A DNA stretch of 64,000 bases from Rhodocyclales bacterium (lineage in GTDB: Bacteria; Pseudomonadota; Gammaproteobacteria; Burkholderiales; Rhodocyclaceae). The position numbers were made by a program, and so were the translations under genes. This document shows, in pieces, positions 38,959 to 48,223 of the stretch. The stretch covers positions 50,466 through 114,465 of the forward strand of contig JAQGMF010000053.1 in assembly GCA_028292505.1 (NCBI GenBank), in the 5' to 3' direction. Under the pieces are notes generated by a model. It searched no databases. It had not been told where the DNA came from and was given only the letters and a program-made list of their open reading frames with translations. Position 1 is the first letter of the stretch, and every line of letters starts with the position of its first letter.

Positions 38959-39342
38959 TTATGCCGCGTCGATAATGGCTTTGTAGGCGTCTGCAGTCAG
39001 TAGCTTATCGATGTCGTTCAGATTCGCCGGCTTGAGCTTGAATAGCCAGCTGGCATAGGCATCGGTGTTCACGCTTTCGGGTGCATCGACGGCATCGCTG
39101 TTGGCGGCGATGATTTCACCGGCGATGGGTGCGTAGATGTCGGACGCGGCTTTCACCGATTCCACCACGGCCACTTCTTCGCCCGCTGCGACGCTGCGGC
39201 CCGTATCGGGCAGTTCCAGGAAGACGATATCGCCGAGCGCATTCTGGGCGTGATCGGTGATGCCGATGGTGACGCTGCCGTCGGGTTCCTTGCGGACCCA
39301 TTCGTGAGATTCGGTGTAACGCAGATTGGCTGGGACGCTCAT
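38959..39342 (-). CDS. gcvH: Glycine cleavage system H protein
   Basis: 127-residue lipoyl carrier. [16 protein letters not shown] starts the domain; the lipoylation site is Lys64 in [18 protein letters not shown]. It shuttles the aminomethyl group among P, T and L proteins. Second gene of the gcv operon, 49 bases after gcvT, with AAGGAGT before the start. Confidence 0.98.
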   Translation of the reverse strand: MSVPANLRYTESHEWVRKEPDGSVTIGITDHAQNALGDIVFLELPDTGRSVAAGEEVAVVESVKAASDIYAPIAGEIIAANSDAVDAPESVNTDAYASWLFKLKPANLNDIDKLLTADAYKAIIDAA

Positions 39343-39391
39343 GTTGGGACTCCTTGAAAGATTCGAAAGCAGGTAAGAAGGAAAGCTAGTT

Positions 39392-40480
39392 TCAGACCAG
39401 AATCTGGCCGTGGCGCACGAAAGGTGTTTTCACCACACGCGCTTTGAGTTGCTTGCCGCGGATGTCGACATGCACTGTGTCGCCGATGGCGATGCTGGCC
39501 GGTACGCGCGCGAAGGCGATGGAGGCGTTCATGCTGGGAGCGAAGCTGCCGCTGGTGGTTTCGCCGAAGCCGCCTTGGTCGGTGAACACCTGCATATGGC
39601 TGCGCAGCACGCCGCGATCTTCAAGCACGATGCCAACCAGCGCGCGAGCCGGTGGTGCAGATTCCAACGCAGCACGGCCGACGAAGTCGCGCCCTGCGTT
39701 GAAGTCGACCGTCCATGCAAGACCCGATTCGAGCGGGCCGACGTCGTCATCCATGTCCTGACCATAAAGATTCATGCCGGCTTCGAGGCGCAGCGTGTCG
39801 CGTGCGCCCAGGCCGGCAGGCTTCACGCCGGCGTCAGCCAATGCATTCCAGATCTCGACGACGCGCGTTGCCGGTACGATCAGCTCGAAGCCGTCTTCGC
39901 CGGTGTAGCCGGTGCGGCACAGCGTGATGTCATTCCACTGGCATGCCTGAAAGTATTTGAGGGGTTCGGAGACAGCTTGCGAGCCGGGCAGGGCGGCCCA
40001 GACTTTGGCGCGCGCTTGCGGGCCCTGTACGGCGATCATGGCGAAATCGCGGCGCGCGGTGATGGTGACATTGCCGCCGCCGGGCATCGCTGCGGCCTGC
40101 TTGCGCATCCAGGCGATGTCTTTTTCGGCCGTGCCGGCATTCACTACGATCCGGTAAAAATCGGGGGCAAAGAAATAGGTGATCAGGTCGTCGACCACCC
40201 CGCCGCGCTCGTTGAGCATGCACGAGTAAAGCGCACGGCCAGCTTCCTTGAGCTTGTCGATGTTGTTGGCAAGCAGGCGGCGCAGAAAGTCTTGCGCGCC
40301 GGCGCCTTCGACGTCGACAGGCAGCATGTGCGAAACATCGAACATGCCGGCGTCGCTGCGCACCAGTTTGTGTTCTTCGAGTTGCGAGCCGTAGTGAATT
40401 GGCATATCCCAGCCAGCGAAGTCGACGAGCTTGGCGCCTGCGGCGACGTGGGTGGCGTGGAGCGGGGTTTGCTTGGACAA
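39392..40480 (-). CDS. gcvT: Aminomethyltransferase, T protein
   Basis: 362-residue T protein that releases ammonia and transfers the C1 unit to tetrahydrofolate. It shows the family opening [20 protein letters not shown], the conserved DVSHM ([14 protein letters not shown]), and the folate-fold core ([29 protein letters not shown]). No ATG fits the start; TTG 40480 is chosen because GGAGA lies seven bases upstream and the length then equals the family norm (364 in E. coli). The open frame runs further to 40762 but passes through the riboswitch. It leads the gcv operon, directly below a tandem glycine riboswitch and an attenuator hairpin. Confidence 0.95.
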   Translation of the reverse strand: MSKQTPLHATHVAAGAKLVDFAGWDMPIHYGSQLEEHKLVRSDAGMFDVSHMLPVDVEGAGAQDFLRRLLANNIDKLKEAGRALYSCMLNERGGVVDDLITYFFAPDFYRIVVNAGTAEKDIAWMRKQAAAMPGGGNVTITARRDFAMIAVQGPQARAKVWAALPGSQAVSEPLKYFQACQWNDITLCRTGYTGEDGFELIVPATRVVEIWNALADAGVKPAGLGARDTLRLEAGMNLYGQDMDDDVGPLESGLAWTVDFNAGRDFVGRAALESAPPARALVGIVLEDRGVLRSHMQVFTDQGGFGETTSGSFAPSMNASIAFARVPASIAIGDTVHVDIRGKQLKARVVKTPFVRHGQILV

Positions 40481-40504
40481 GGACAGTTCTCCAGTCTTGA
40501 AATG

Positions 40505-40552
40505 AAAAAGGGCCAGACGCGCGGAATATTTTCCCGATGACGTTTGGCCCCC
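40505..40552 (-). terminator. Attenuator hairpin of the glycine riboswitch
   Basis: On the minus strand, GGGCCAAACG pairs with CGTCTGGCCC (plus arms 40510-40519 and 40541-40550, minor mismatches) and is followed by five T. It lies between the second aptamer and the gcvT start, so it is the likely expression platform. Confidence 0.7.
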
Positions 40553-40554
40553 AT

Positions 40555-40742
40555 CTGTCCTTGATACCTGAGAGATTTGGAAGCGCAGCTTCCAGTGCCC
40601 CTTCGGTGGATGCTCTGCGCTATTGCGCGGCATCGCTCTCCAGATTGTGATTTCCCGTTCGGTCCTTTTGCCTGAGCGTTCCCGGGGGGTTGCGCCTTCG
40701 GCGGTCGGCGAAAATTGAACGCCGACACTCTCCCGAACAGGC
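40555..40742 (-). ncRNA. Tandem glycine riboswitch
   Basis: Two glycine aptamers in series on the minus strand. Aptamer 1 (about 40742-40660) contains GGGAGAGTGTCGG, then GCCGAAGGCGCAA and GGAACGCTCAGGCAAAAGGAC. Aptamer 2 (about 40650-40555) contains CTGGAGAGCGATG, ACCGAAGGGGCA and AATCTCTCAGGTATCAAGGA. The paired GGAGAG / CTCAGG(C/T)A core is the family signature. It turns on gcvTHP when glycine is abundant. Confidence 0.95.
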
Positions 40743-40870
40743 GAAGACTGTACCGGAAGCAATGGGACTGAAGCAAGCCTTTGCTATGATGCTTGTCAGC
40801 CTGTGTATTTTTTGCAGGACTGCTGTTTGTTGCTTTTTGTCGTTTTTTTGTTTTTCGGGCCGTACCGCTC

Positions 40871-41713
40871 ATGTTTGCACCACAGAACGCCGATCTGCAC
40901 TGCCATTCCACCGTCTCCGATGGCTTGTTGAGCCCAACGGAGCTGGTGCAGCGCGCGCACGCCCATGGCGTCGATCTGTTGGCGCTGACCGATCACGACG
41001 AATTGGGCGGCTTGGCCGAAGCGCGCGCCGAGGCCGAGGCCTGCGGCATGCGTTTCGTGGATGGCGTCGAGGTGTCGGTTTCGTACTGCGACCAGACGGT
41101 GCATATCGTCGGCCTGGGCATCGCGCCGGGTTCCGATGTATTGCGCAGCGGGCTCGACCATGTGCGTGAAGGCCGTGAGGGCCGTGCCCAGCGCATCGGC
41201 GAGGAATTGGCAAAGATCGGTATTCGCGGTACTTACGAAGGCGCTGCGAAGTTTGCCGACAACCCGGAGCTGATCAGCCGCGCGCATTTCGCACGCTATT
41301 TAGTCGAGATCGGCATCGCGCGTGACACGGCTTCGGTCTTCGATCATTACTTGGTGCGCGGCAAGCCGGGTTTCGTCGATCATGAGTGGGCCACGCTAAA
41401 AGATGCGTTGGACTGGATTCACGCGTCAGGCGGTGTGGCCGTGATCGCACACCCCGGCCGCTATCGTCTGTTGGGCGCGGAGATGAAGGCGCTGTTCGAG
41501 CTATTCACCGATCTGGGCGGTGAGGGCGTGGAAGTTGTCACCAGCGCCCACACGCCACAGATGCGCGACCAGTTCGCCACCATGGCGCGTCGCTACAAGT
41601 TACTCGCTTCGCGTGCTTCGGATTTTCACGGTCCAGGCGAAAGTGCTGTCGACATCGGGCGTGCCGAAGCTTTGCCGCCGGATCTGATTCCGGTGTGGAC
41701 GCGCTTGGTTTGA
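40871..41713 (+). CDS. PHP-domain phosphoesterase (RnmM/TrpH-like)
   Basis: 280-residue protein of the PHP family. The metal motifs are visible: NADLHCHSTVSDG (residues about 7-19), ALTDHDELGG, a middle HFARYLVEIG and FHGPGE near the C-terminus, plus AHPGRY. Proteobacterial members act as 3',5'-nucleoside bisphosphate phosphatases or 5'-to-3' RNA trimming nucleases (YciV/RNase AM). ATG 40871 starts the fold; an upstream in-frame ATG at 40793 adds only a hydrophobic stretch. It leads a cluster with yciO and a site-2 protease, as in E. coli where yciV precedes yciO. It is divergent from the gcv operon. Confidence 0.92.
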   Translation: MFAPQNADLHCHSTVSDGLLSPTELVQRAHAHGVDLLALTDHDELGGLAEARAEAEACGMRFVDGVEVSVSYCDQTVHIVGLGIAPGSDVLRSGLDHVREGREGRAQRIGEELAKIGIRGTYEGAAKFADNPELISRAHFARYLVEIGIARDTASVFDHYLVRGKPGFVDHEWATLKDALDWIHASGGVAVIAHPGRYRLLGAEMKALFELFTDLGGEGVEVVTSAHTPQMRDQFATMARRYKLLASRASDFHGPGESAVDIGRAEALPPDLIPVWTRLV

Positions 41714-41772
41714 TATGCATTCGGCATGTAGCGAAAGCTGCATGACGGAATGAAATTTGCCTCCTACTCTTC

Positions 41773-42396
41773 ATGTCCCAGTTTTTCGAAATTCATCCGG
41801 ATCATCCGCAACTACGTCTCATCCGTCAGGCCGTCAGCATCCTGCGCGATGGCGGGCTGATTGCCGTGCCGACCGACGCGGCCTATTCGTTGGTCGGCCA
41901 TATCGGCGATGCCAAGGTGATCGAGCGCATCCGACGCATTCGCGGCGTCGATGAACGCCATCACTTCACGCTGATGTGTCGCGATCTTTCCGAAATCGCG
42001 ACCTACGCCAGAGTCGACAATGCGCAATTCCGCCTGCTCAAGGCGGCGACACCGGGCGCCTACACGTTCATTCTCGAAGGGACCAAGGAGCTGCCGCGCC
42101 GCGTGCTGCATCCCAAACGCAAGACCATCGGCCTGCGCGTGCCCGATCACGCTGTCATACTTGCGTTGATGGAGGAACTTGGCGAGCCGCTGATCTCTTC
42201 GACCTTGCTGCTGCCCGATGAAGCGTTGCCGTTGGTAAGTGCCGACGAAATTCGCGATCGCTTGCAACACGAGTTGGCGCTGGTCATCGAGGCCGGCCCC
42301 TGCGGCGCGGAGTTGACGACTGTCGTCGATCTCACCACTGGCGCACCCGAATTGGTGCGCGCGGGCAAGGGTGCCTTGCGCCCGCTCGGGTTGTAA
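41773..42396 (+). CDS. yciO: YciO-type Sua5/YrdC family protein
   Basis: 207-residue protein with the YrdC fold, a dsRNA/nucleotide-binding cleft: SQFFEIHPDHPQLRLIRQAV, GGLIAVPTDAAYSLVGHI, DERHHFTLMCRDLSEIATYARVD and LPRRVLHPKRKTIGLRVPDH. YciO is the paralogue of the tRNA threonylcarbamoyl-AMP synthase Sua5/TsaC; whether it makes t6A is not settled. It sits between the PHP phosphatase and the site-2 protease, and its stop codon abuts a long palindromic repeat. Confidence 0.92.
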   Translation: MSQFFEIHPDHPQLRLIRQAVSILRDGGLIAVPTDAAYSLVGHIGDAKVIERIRRIRGVDERHHFTLMCRDLSEIATYARVDNAQFRLLKAATPGAYTFILEGTKELPRRVLHPKRKTIGLRVPDHAVILALMEELGEPLISSTLLLPDEALPLVSADEIRDRLQHELALVIEAGPCGAELTTVVDLTTGAPELVRAGKGALRPLGL

Positions 42397-42519
42397 GAAC
42401 CCGTAACAAAATGGACTGCGCACGCAGCTGGCGTTGTTGGCTCGCTCGCCGTGCTTGAGCACTGCTCTGCGCGAGCCGCCTAGCCAGCTGCGTGCGCAGT
42501 CCATTCTGTTAAGGGTTCT
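42396..42519. repeat. Long palindromic repeat, copy 1
   Basis: 124 bases: outer arms AGAACCCGTAACAAAATGG / CCATTCTGTTAAGGGTTCT, then GGACTGCGCACGCAGCTGGC facing its complement, then an inner GGCTCGC / GCGAGCC pair. The second copy at 47343-47478 shares the order and the TTGGCTCGCTCGCCGTG centre. No coding potential. Confidence 0.85.
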
Positions 42520-42550
42520 AAGCCCGCATTCACGCTAAACTTCGGCCCTC

Positions 42551-43213
42551 ATGTCCCAAATCATTCTCGACATCGCGCTGTGGGCGCTGCCAGTCATTCT
42601 GGCCATCACCTTGCACGAGGCTGCGCATGGCTATGTGGCACGCATGTTTGGCGACCCGACGGCCTACGAGCAGGGCCGCATCACGCTCAATCCGCTCAAG
42701 CATATTGATCCGGTCGGCACGGTGCTGCTGCCTGGGGCGATTGTGCTGATGAATGCTTTCACGGGCGCGCAGTTTCCACCCTTCGGCTGGGCCAAACCGG
42801 TGCCGGTCAATTTCGGCCGATTGCGTCATCCCAAGCAGGACATGTTGTGGGTGGCCGCCGCCGGACCGGCCAGTAATTTCATCCAGGCCGTGCTGTGGGT
42901 GTTGATCGCAACGCTGTTGCTGCCGGGTCTGGCAACGAATTCGTGGGGACCGACAGTGGCGGCGCTGTGCCGTCATGGCTTGCAAGCAAATTTGATTCTC
43001 ATGCTGATCAACCTGATTCCCATTCCCCCGCTCGACGGTGGACGCATCATGGTCAGCTTGCTGCCCGGCCGCGCCGCATGGCAGCTATCGCGGGTCGAGC
43101 CTTATGGTTTCTTCATCCTCATCGCGCTGTTGTATTCTGATGTGCTGAACAAGCCTTTGCAGCAGGCAATGGACGGGGTTGCACACTTCATTTTCATCAT
43201 CACGGGCGGCTGA
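42551..43213 (+). CDS. Site-2 protease family membrane metalloprotease
   Basis: 220-residue M50 protease with about five transmembrane helices. The zinc motif HEAAH is at 22-26 in TLHEAAHGYVARMFGD, and the third ligand lies in NLIPIPPLDGGRIM (about 155-168), both as in the SpoIVFB-like short group. It lacks a PDZ domain, so it is not RseP. It cleaves substrates within the membrane; the target is unknown. The neighbours yciO upstream and trpS downstream are a conserved Burkholderiales order. Confidence 0.93.
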   Translation: MSQIILDIALWALPVILAITLHEAAHGYVARMFGDPTAYEQGRITLNPLKHIDPVGTVLLPGAIVLMNAFTGAQFPPFGWAKPVPVNFGRLRHPKQDMLWVAAAGPASNFIQAVLWVLIATLLLPGLATNSWGPTVAALCRHGLQANLILMLINLIPIPPLDGGRIMVSLLPGRAAWQLSRVEPYGFFILIALLYSDVLNKPLQQAMDGVAHFIFIITGG

Positions 43214-43236
43214 GTCGCCCGCGGAGTTCATATTTC

Positions 43237-44439
43237 ATGTACGTAGATCGAGTCCTCTCCGGCATGCGGCCCACCGGGCGCCTGCATATCGGCCACTATC
43301 ACGGCGCCCTCAAGAACTGGGTCAGGCTGCAGAACGAAATGCCCTGTCTGTTCTTCGTGGCCGATTGGCACGCCTTGACAACGTCATATGACAGCGTGTC
43401 TATCATCGAGGAAAGCGTCTGGGACATGGTCATCGACTGGCTGGCTGCGGGCGTCGATCCGAACCAGTCCACCCTCTTCATTCAGTCGCGCGTGCCCGAA
43501 CATGCCGAGCTGCATCTGCTGCTGTCGATGATGTGCCCGCTGGGCTGGCTCGAACGCGTGCCCACTTACAAGGACCAGCAGGAGAAGCTCAGCGAGAAGG
43601 ATCTGTCCACGTATGGTTTCCTTGGCTATCCCTTGCTGCAGAGCGCCGACATCCTGCTGTATCGCTCGACGCATGTGCCTGTCGGTGAAGACCAGGTGCC
43701 GCACATCGAACTCACGCGCGAAGTGGCGCGCCGCTTCAATCATTTGTACGGACGCGAACCCGGCTTCGAGGACAAGGCGCGCGAAGCCGTCAAGAAACTC
43801 GGCGGCAAGCGCGCCAAGCTTTACGAGCAGTTGCGCACGCGCTTCCAGCAAGAGGGTGACAAGGAGGCACTCGAGCAAGGCAAGGCGTTGCTTGACGATT
43901 CGCAAAGTCTCTCCATGGGCGATCGCGAACGTCTCTTCGGCTACCTCGAAGGCAGCGGCAAGATGATTCTTGTCGAGCCGCATGCCAAGCTCACCGAGGC
44001 CTCGCGCGTGGTTGGTCTCGATGGGCAAAAAATGTCGAAGTCATACAACAACACCATCTTCATGCGCGATGATCCCGAAGTGGTCAGCAAGAAGATCCGC
44101 ACCATGCCGACCGACCCGGCACGCGTGCGTCGTACCGATCCGGGCGAGCCTGAACGTTGCCCGGTATGGCAATTTCACCAGGTCTATTCCGACGACACGA
44201 CGCGCGAATGGGTGCAGCAAGGCTGCCGCACGGCCGGTATCGGCTGCCTCGAATGCAAGCAACCCGTCATCGATGCCATCGTCAAGGAGCAGGAGCCTTT
44301 CCACGAACGTGCCCAGCAATACCTCGACGACCCGGCGCTGGTGCGCAGTGTGCTCGCCGACGGCTGCGAGCGCGCCCGCAAGCTCGCGCAGGAGACGATG
44401 CGCGATGTACGCGATGCTATGGGTTTGTCATACAGTTGA
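43237..44439 (+). CDS. trpS: Tryptophan--tRNA ligase
   Basis: 400-residue class I synthetase that charges tRNA-Trp. HIGH-type HIGHYHGAL begins at about residue 17 and the KMSKS loop GQKMSKSYNN lies at about 263-272. It is the long bacterial form: an insertion of about 60 residues (FEDKAREAVKKLGGKRAKLYEQLR to ERLFGYLEGSGKM) between the Rossmann halves exceeds the usual 330-residue type, seen in other betaproteobacteria. The start MYVDRVLSGMRPTG is the family start. Confidence 0.97.
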   Translation: MYVDRVLSGMRPTGRLHIGHYHGALKNWVRLQNEMPCLFFVADWHALTTSYDSVSIIEESVWDMVIDWLAAGVDPNQSTLFIQSRVPEHAELHLLLSMMCPLGWLERVPTYKDQQEKLSEKDLSTYGFLGYPLLQSADILLYRSTHVPVGEDQVPHIELTREVARRFNHLYGREPGFEDKAREAVKKLGGKRAKLYEQLRTRFQQEGDKEALEQGKALLDDSQSLSMGDRERLFGYLEGSGKMILVEPHAKLTEASRVVGLDGQKMSKSYNNTIFMRDDPEVVSKKIRTMPTDPARVRRTDPGEPERCPVWQFHQVYSDDTTREWVQQGCRTAGIGCLECKQPVIDAIVKEQEPFHERAQQYLDDPALVRSVLADGCERARKLAQETMRDVRDAMGLSYS

Positions 44440-44448
44440 GTTGCGCGA

Positions 44449-45309
44449 ATGAGCGTTGCAATGAGCGCAAATAGCGCCGCTCTCGACACGCCGGTCCTTG
44501 ATCTGCGCTTTCACGCGAAGATCTACGGCGAGCCGCTGCTCGATATGCCGACGGACTTGTACATTCCGCCGGACGCACTGGAAATATTTCTCGATACTTT
44601 CGAGGGGCCGCTCGATCTGCTGCTGTACCTGATTCGTCGCGCCAACGTGAATATCCTCGATATCCCGATGGCGCCGCTGACTTTGCAATACCTGGCCTAC
44701 ATCGACGCCATGCGCGCGACGAACCTGGAACTGGCCGGTGACTATCTGCTGATGGCGGCGATGCTGCTCGACATCAAGTCGCGCATGTTATTGCCCAAGC
44801 CGCCGAGCGAGAAGGCCGAGGATAGCGAGACCGACCCGCGTGCTGAACTGGTCCGTCGTCTGGTCGAGTATGAACGCATCAAGCGCGCCGCGCAGACGCT
44901 GGATCGTATGCCACGCGTGGAGCGCGACTACGAGTGGGCTGCGGTGCACATTGCGGCGGTTGCGGTGGAGCGGCTACCCGATGTGAATCTGGCGGATTTG
45001 CAGAATGCATGGCTGACGTTGCTGCAACGCGCACGTCATAATCAGCATCACCACGTGCAGCGCGAGGAATTGTCGGTACGCGAATACATGACACAGATAT
45101 TGCGGCGTCTGCACGATGGCGAGTATGCAGAATTCACCAGCCTGTTCGACCTGACACATGGTGTGGCGAGTCTTATCGTGGGTTTCCTCGCCGTGCTGGA
45201 ATTGGTCAAGGAACGCCTCGTGCAATTCACACAGAATGCGCCAATGGAAATGATCTACGTACGATTGCCGAGCAATGAGCCAGAGCCCCAACAATCCAGT
45301 TCCGTCTGA
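44449..45309 (+). CDS. scpA: Segregation and condensation protein A
   Basis: 286-residue kleisin that bridges SMC heads with ScpB in chromosome condensation. The N-terminal ScpA motif FEGPLDLLLYLIRRANVNIL at residues about 51-70 is clear, as are the central LAGDYLLMAAMLLDIKSRMLLP and the C-terminal winged helix (SLIVGFLAVLELVKERLVQFTQ). Start: the first of two ATGs (the other four codons later). It lies 9 bases after trpS and overlaps scpB by 35 bases. Confidence 0.94.
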   Translation: MSVAMSANSAALDTPVLDLRFHAKIYGEPLLDMPTDLYIPPDALEIFLDTFEGPLDLLLYLIRRANVNILDIPMAPLTLQYLAYIDAMRATNLELAGDYLLMAAMLLDIKSRMLLPKPPSEKAEDSETDPRAELVRRLVEYERIKRAAQTLDRMPRVERDYEWAAVHIAAVAVERLPDVNLADLQNAWLTLLQRARHNQHHHVQREELSVREYMTQILRRLHDGEYAEFTSLFDLTHGVASLIVGFLAVLELVKERLVQFTQNAPMEMIYVRLPSNEPEPQQSSSV

Positions 45310-46045
45310 CGACGAAGCCGCCGATGTTCCCTCTCCCGCGAGCGGGAGAGGGTGGCCTGCAGGGCCGGGAGAGGGTGTGCTTGTGGAGAGCACCCTCTCC
45401 CCCAGCCCCTCTCCCGCGAGCGGGAGCGGGGAGTTAACCACTGCGGATATCGACGTTGCTCACGCCAAGCAAGTCCTCGAAGCAGCGCTACTCTCGGCCA
45501 CCGAACCAATGCAAAGCGTCGAGCTGCGGCGCATGTTCGAGCCCGATCTGGGCGCCGAGCTGGTCGGGCGTTTGCTGGCCGACATTCAGGCCGAATGGCA
45601 GGGAAAGGCTGTCGAGTTGATGCGCCTGGCCTCGGGCTGGCGCTTCCAGACGCGGCCTGCCTTGCAGCCGTATCTCGACCGTTTGCGACAGACTCGCGCA
45701 CCGCGTTACTCGCGCGCAGTGCTGGAAACATTGGCAATCATCGTGTATCGTCAGCCCGTCACGCGCGGAGACATTGAAGAAATTCGCGGCGTGGCCGTTT
45801 CGGCAAACATTATCAGCTTGCTGGAAACGCGCGGTTGGATCGACACCATTGGTCACCGCGACACGCCGGGACGCCCGGCCCTCTTCGCTACTACCCGCAA
45901 GTTTCTTGACGATCTCGGCCTGCGCAGCCTGACAGAGCTGCCACCCTTGTCGTCTCTATCCGACATCGAAGGAGTACTCGATCTTGTCGATACCGCAGAA
46001 AACGCGTCGCCGTCCGGCGCGTCCACAGAACAACACAGCCAATAA
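45275..46045 (+). CDS. scpB: Segregation and condensation protein B
   Basis: 256-residue winged-helix partner of ScpA. The conserved core starts near residue 60 ([60 protein letters not shown]). The N-terminal 55 residues are abnormal: most of them (about 19-53) are encoded by a GC-rich palindromic repeat that keeps the reading frame. The start overlaps scpA by 35 bases. Because the core begins after the repeat, function should be intact. The 3' end overlaps rluB by about 60 bases. Confidence 0.93.
   Translation: MSQSPNNPVPSDDEAADVPSPASGRGWPAGPGEGVLVESTLSPSPSPASGSGELTTADIDVAHAKQVLEAALLSATEPMQSVELRRMFEPDLGAELVGRLLADIQAEWQGKAVELMRLASGWRFQTRPALQPYLDRLRQTRAPRYSRAVLETLAIIVYRQPVTRGDIEEIRGVAVSANIISLLETRGWIDTIGHRDTPGRPALFATTRKFLDDLGLRSLTELPPLSSLSDIEGVLDLVDTAENASPSGASTEQHSQ
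45328..45432. repeat. CCCTCTCCCGC palindromic repeat inside scpB
   Basis: CCCTCTCCCGC-GA-GCGGGAGAGGG at 45328-45351, then GGGAGAGGGTG facing CACCCTCTCCC, then CCCCTCTCCCGC-GA-GCGGGAGCGGGG ending at 45432. It is a composite of at least three hairpins inserted in frame into the scpB coding sequence. Confidence 0.85.
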
Positions 46046-47306
46046 GGCTGACAATGGCGCCCCCCGGGGTCGCCAACGAGCACCGCACCCAACTCAGCCG
46101 CCCGCTGGCGTTTACGGCGCGCCACCTGAGCACGAATTTGGCGTCGGTGATGACATCGAGGATGACGATAGTCAGATCGCCTTCCTTGGGCGCAAGGGCG
46201 ACAACCTGCATGCCAACGCCAAGCCGGTCGCCGGACCGCGTGGTCGCAACGGCCCGCGCACCGGTTTCGGTCCGCGTCCCGGCGGCGAAAGAGGCGTGAA
46301 GGCGACCGGCGAACTGGTCGATGAGGGCGAACGCATCCAGAAAGTTCTCGCTGCGGCAGGCTACGCCTCGCGTCGCGAGGTGGAGGAATGGATCACGGCG
46401 GGGCGCGTCAGCGTCAATGGCCTGCCATCCTTCCTCGGTCAGAAAATTGCGCAGGGCGACCGCGTCAAGGTCAACGGCAAGCTGGTCAATGTACGCTTTG
46501 CCGATCGCGCCCCACGCGTGCTGATTTATCACAAGCCCGATGGTGAGATTGTCTCGCGCGACGATCCCGAAGGACGTCCCAGCGTTTTCGACCGCCTGCC
46601 GAAGATTCGTCGCGGGCGCTGGATCGCCATCGGCCGTCTCGATTTCAACACCAGCGGTCTGCTGCTATTCACCGACAACGGCGATCTTGCTAACCGCCTG
46701 AGCCATCCGCGCTACAACCTGGAACGCGAATATGCTGTTCGCATTGTCGGTCTGCTCAGCGAGGAACAGGTCGCGCAGCTCAGGGAAGGTATCGAGCTGG
46801 AGGACGGCCCGGCGCATTTCAACATGGTTCGCGACGAGGGCGGCGAAGGTTCGAATCACTGGTATCGCGTCTCGATTTCCGAGGGACGCAATCGCGAAGT
46901 GCGGCGCATGTTCGAAGCGTTGGGTCTGACGGTGAGTCGTCTCATGCGCGTGCGCTACGGCCCGGTCGAATTGCCAAGCCGTCTCAAGCGCGGCATGTTC
47001 GAAGATATGGCGCCGGAAATGGTCAAGACGCTGGCCGGCAAACAAGCGACCGCACGGCCACCGGGTGATAGCGAAACACGCCGCACGCGCAACCGGCGCG
47101 GACCCAAGGGCAATGGTGGTCAGCCGAGGGTGCGGACGACCGAGAATGTGCCGGACGGCAACCCCGTCAATGGTGAGGCTGTTTTCGTTTCCAACGGTGC
47201 TGCGGGTGCCGACGGCAACGCCGACAATGCGCGCCGTGCCGACACGCGTCGGCCGCGCGGTGGCCGCAGCCGCAAGCCGAAACCGAAGGTAGTCGTGGTC
47301 GCTTGA
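45984..47306 (+). CDS. rluB: 23S rRNA pseudouridine(2605) synthase RluB
   Basis: 440-residue enzyme. After a basic, low-complexity N-terminus come an S4 domain (about 113-165, [20 protein letters not shown]) and the RluB/RsuA catalytic domain with [19 protein letters not shown], whose Asp is the nucleophile, and [16 protein letters not shown] disordered Arg/Gly-rich C-terminus (about 355-440) is longer than in E. coli RluB (291 residues). The start is inferred as TTG 45984 with GGAG nine bases upstream, inside the scpB 3' end. Last gene of trpS-scpA-scpB-rluB; a long palindromic repeat follows. Confidence 0.92.
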   Translation: MSIPQKTRRRPARPQNNTANKADNGAPRGRQRAPHPTQPPAGVYGAPPEHEFGVGDDIEDDDSQIAFLGRKGDNLHANAKPVAGPRGRNGPRTGFGPRPGGERGVKATGELVDEGERIQKVLAAAGYASRREVEEWITAGRVSVNGLPSFLGQKIAQGDRVKVNGKLVNVRFADRAPRVLIYHKPDGEIVSRDDPEGRPSVFDRLPKIRRGRWIAIGRLDFNTSGLLLFTDNGDLANRLSHPRYNLEREYAVRIVGLLSEEQVAQLREGIELEDGPAHFNMVRDEGGEGSNHWYRVSISEGRNREVRRMFEALGLTVSRLMRVRYGPVELPSRLKRGMFEDMAPEMVKTLAGKQATARPPGDSETRRTRNRRGPKGNGGQPRVRTTENVPDGNPVNGEAVFVSNGAAGADGNADNARRADTRRPRGGRSRKPKPKVVVVA

Positions 47307-47342
47307 TCGCCGTGCCATGCGGCATAATGGCGCGTGGCACTT

Positions 47343-47478
47343 AGAAGCCGTAGCAAAACGGGCTGCGCGTGCAGCTGGCGTTGTTGGCTCGCTCGCCGTG
47401 CCTCAGCACTGCTCTGCGCGAGCCCTCAGGTGGCAACATCGGCCAGCCACATGCTCGCTCCATTTTGTTACGGCTTCT
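47343..47478. repeat. Long palindromic repeat, copy 2
   Basis: 136 bases. AGAAGCCGTAGCAAAACGGG is mirrored by CATTTTGTTACGGCTTCT, with the same inner GCAGCTGGCGTTGTTGGCTC segment and GCGAGCC arm as copy 1. It lies after rluB; together the two copies flank the site-2 protease to rluB block. Between its end and the leader terminator at 47626 nothing else is recognisable. Confidence 0.85.
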
Positions 47479-47625
47479 TGATCCCGCATATTCAGTGCGC
47501 CGCATGGATATACTGCGGCGCAGCTACATGCTAGAATCAACGGGTTAATACGTCGTGTGTCTTGTGCAGTTCCCTGGGGATTGTGCCAAGGGCCGCGACG
47601 ATCTTTCCGGATTTGTTTGATCGGG

Positions 47626-47647
47626 ATGGGCGTTTCGCCCATTTTTT
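47626..47647 (+). terminator. Leader terminator upstream of rimP
   Basis: Stem ATGGGCG / CGCCCAT with a TTT loop and five to six T, about 80 bases before the rimP start. It is likely an attenuator in the rimP-nusA-infB leader, since NusA is known to affect its own operon. Confidence 0.8.
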
Positions 47648-47724
47648 ATTTGTGGCGCGCGAACGTCGCATATGCATCGCATATGCCATTTTCATGTGCC
47701 GATTTGTAGAATCAAGTATTGCAG

Positions 47725-48153
47725 ATGGATATCGCAAGTGTTGTCGAGCAGGCCGTAAGCGGCCTCGGTTTCGAATTGGTGGATCTGGAGCGCTCGCCCA
47801 AAGCGAGATTGTTGCGGATCTTCATCGACATCGAGCGCGGCATTACCGTTGAGGACTGCGCTACGGTGAGCAATCACCTGGTGCGTGTTTTCGAGGTTGA
47901 AGGCATCGACTATGATCGACTTGAGGTTTCCTCTCCGGGACTGGAGAGGCCGCTTCGCAAAGCCGCAGATTTCGAGCGATTCGCAGGCCAGGATGTGCAG
48001 ATACGCATCCGCCTGCCCATCAACAATCAGCGTAATTTTGTAGGCCAGTTACTGGGTCTGCGCGATGGCAGGATTGTGGTTCGGACCGAGAAGGGTGAGC
48101 AGGTGCTGGAACTCGACGATGTCGAAAAAGCGCGCCTGGTTCCCAAGTTTTGA
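47725..48153 (+). CDS. rimP: Ribosome maturation factor RimP
   Basis: 142-residue factor for 30S subunit maturation. It has an N-terminal alpha/beta domain with LGFELVDLERSPKARLLRIF, a conserved VSSPGLERPLRKAADFERF linker, and an SH3-like C-terminal domain (FVGQLLGLRDGRIVVRTEKGEQVLELDDV). Start at ATG 47725; TTG 47719 is an in-frame alternative. First gene of the rimP-nusA-infB-rbfA-truB set, preceded by a leader with a terminator hairpin. Confidence 0.96.
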   Translation: MDIASVVEQAVSGLGFELVDLERSPKARLLRIFIDIERGITVEDCATVSNHLVRVFEVEGIDYDRLEVSSPGLERPLRKAADFERFAGQDVQIRIRLPINNQRNFVGQLLGLRDGRIVVRTEKGEQVLELDDVEKARLVPKF

Positions 48154-48223
48154 TTCAGGGTTTGTTTGCGAGCATTGTTGGCTCGCAAACAGGCCGAAAT
48201 ATTCGCTTTCGAGGAGTTAAGCA

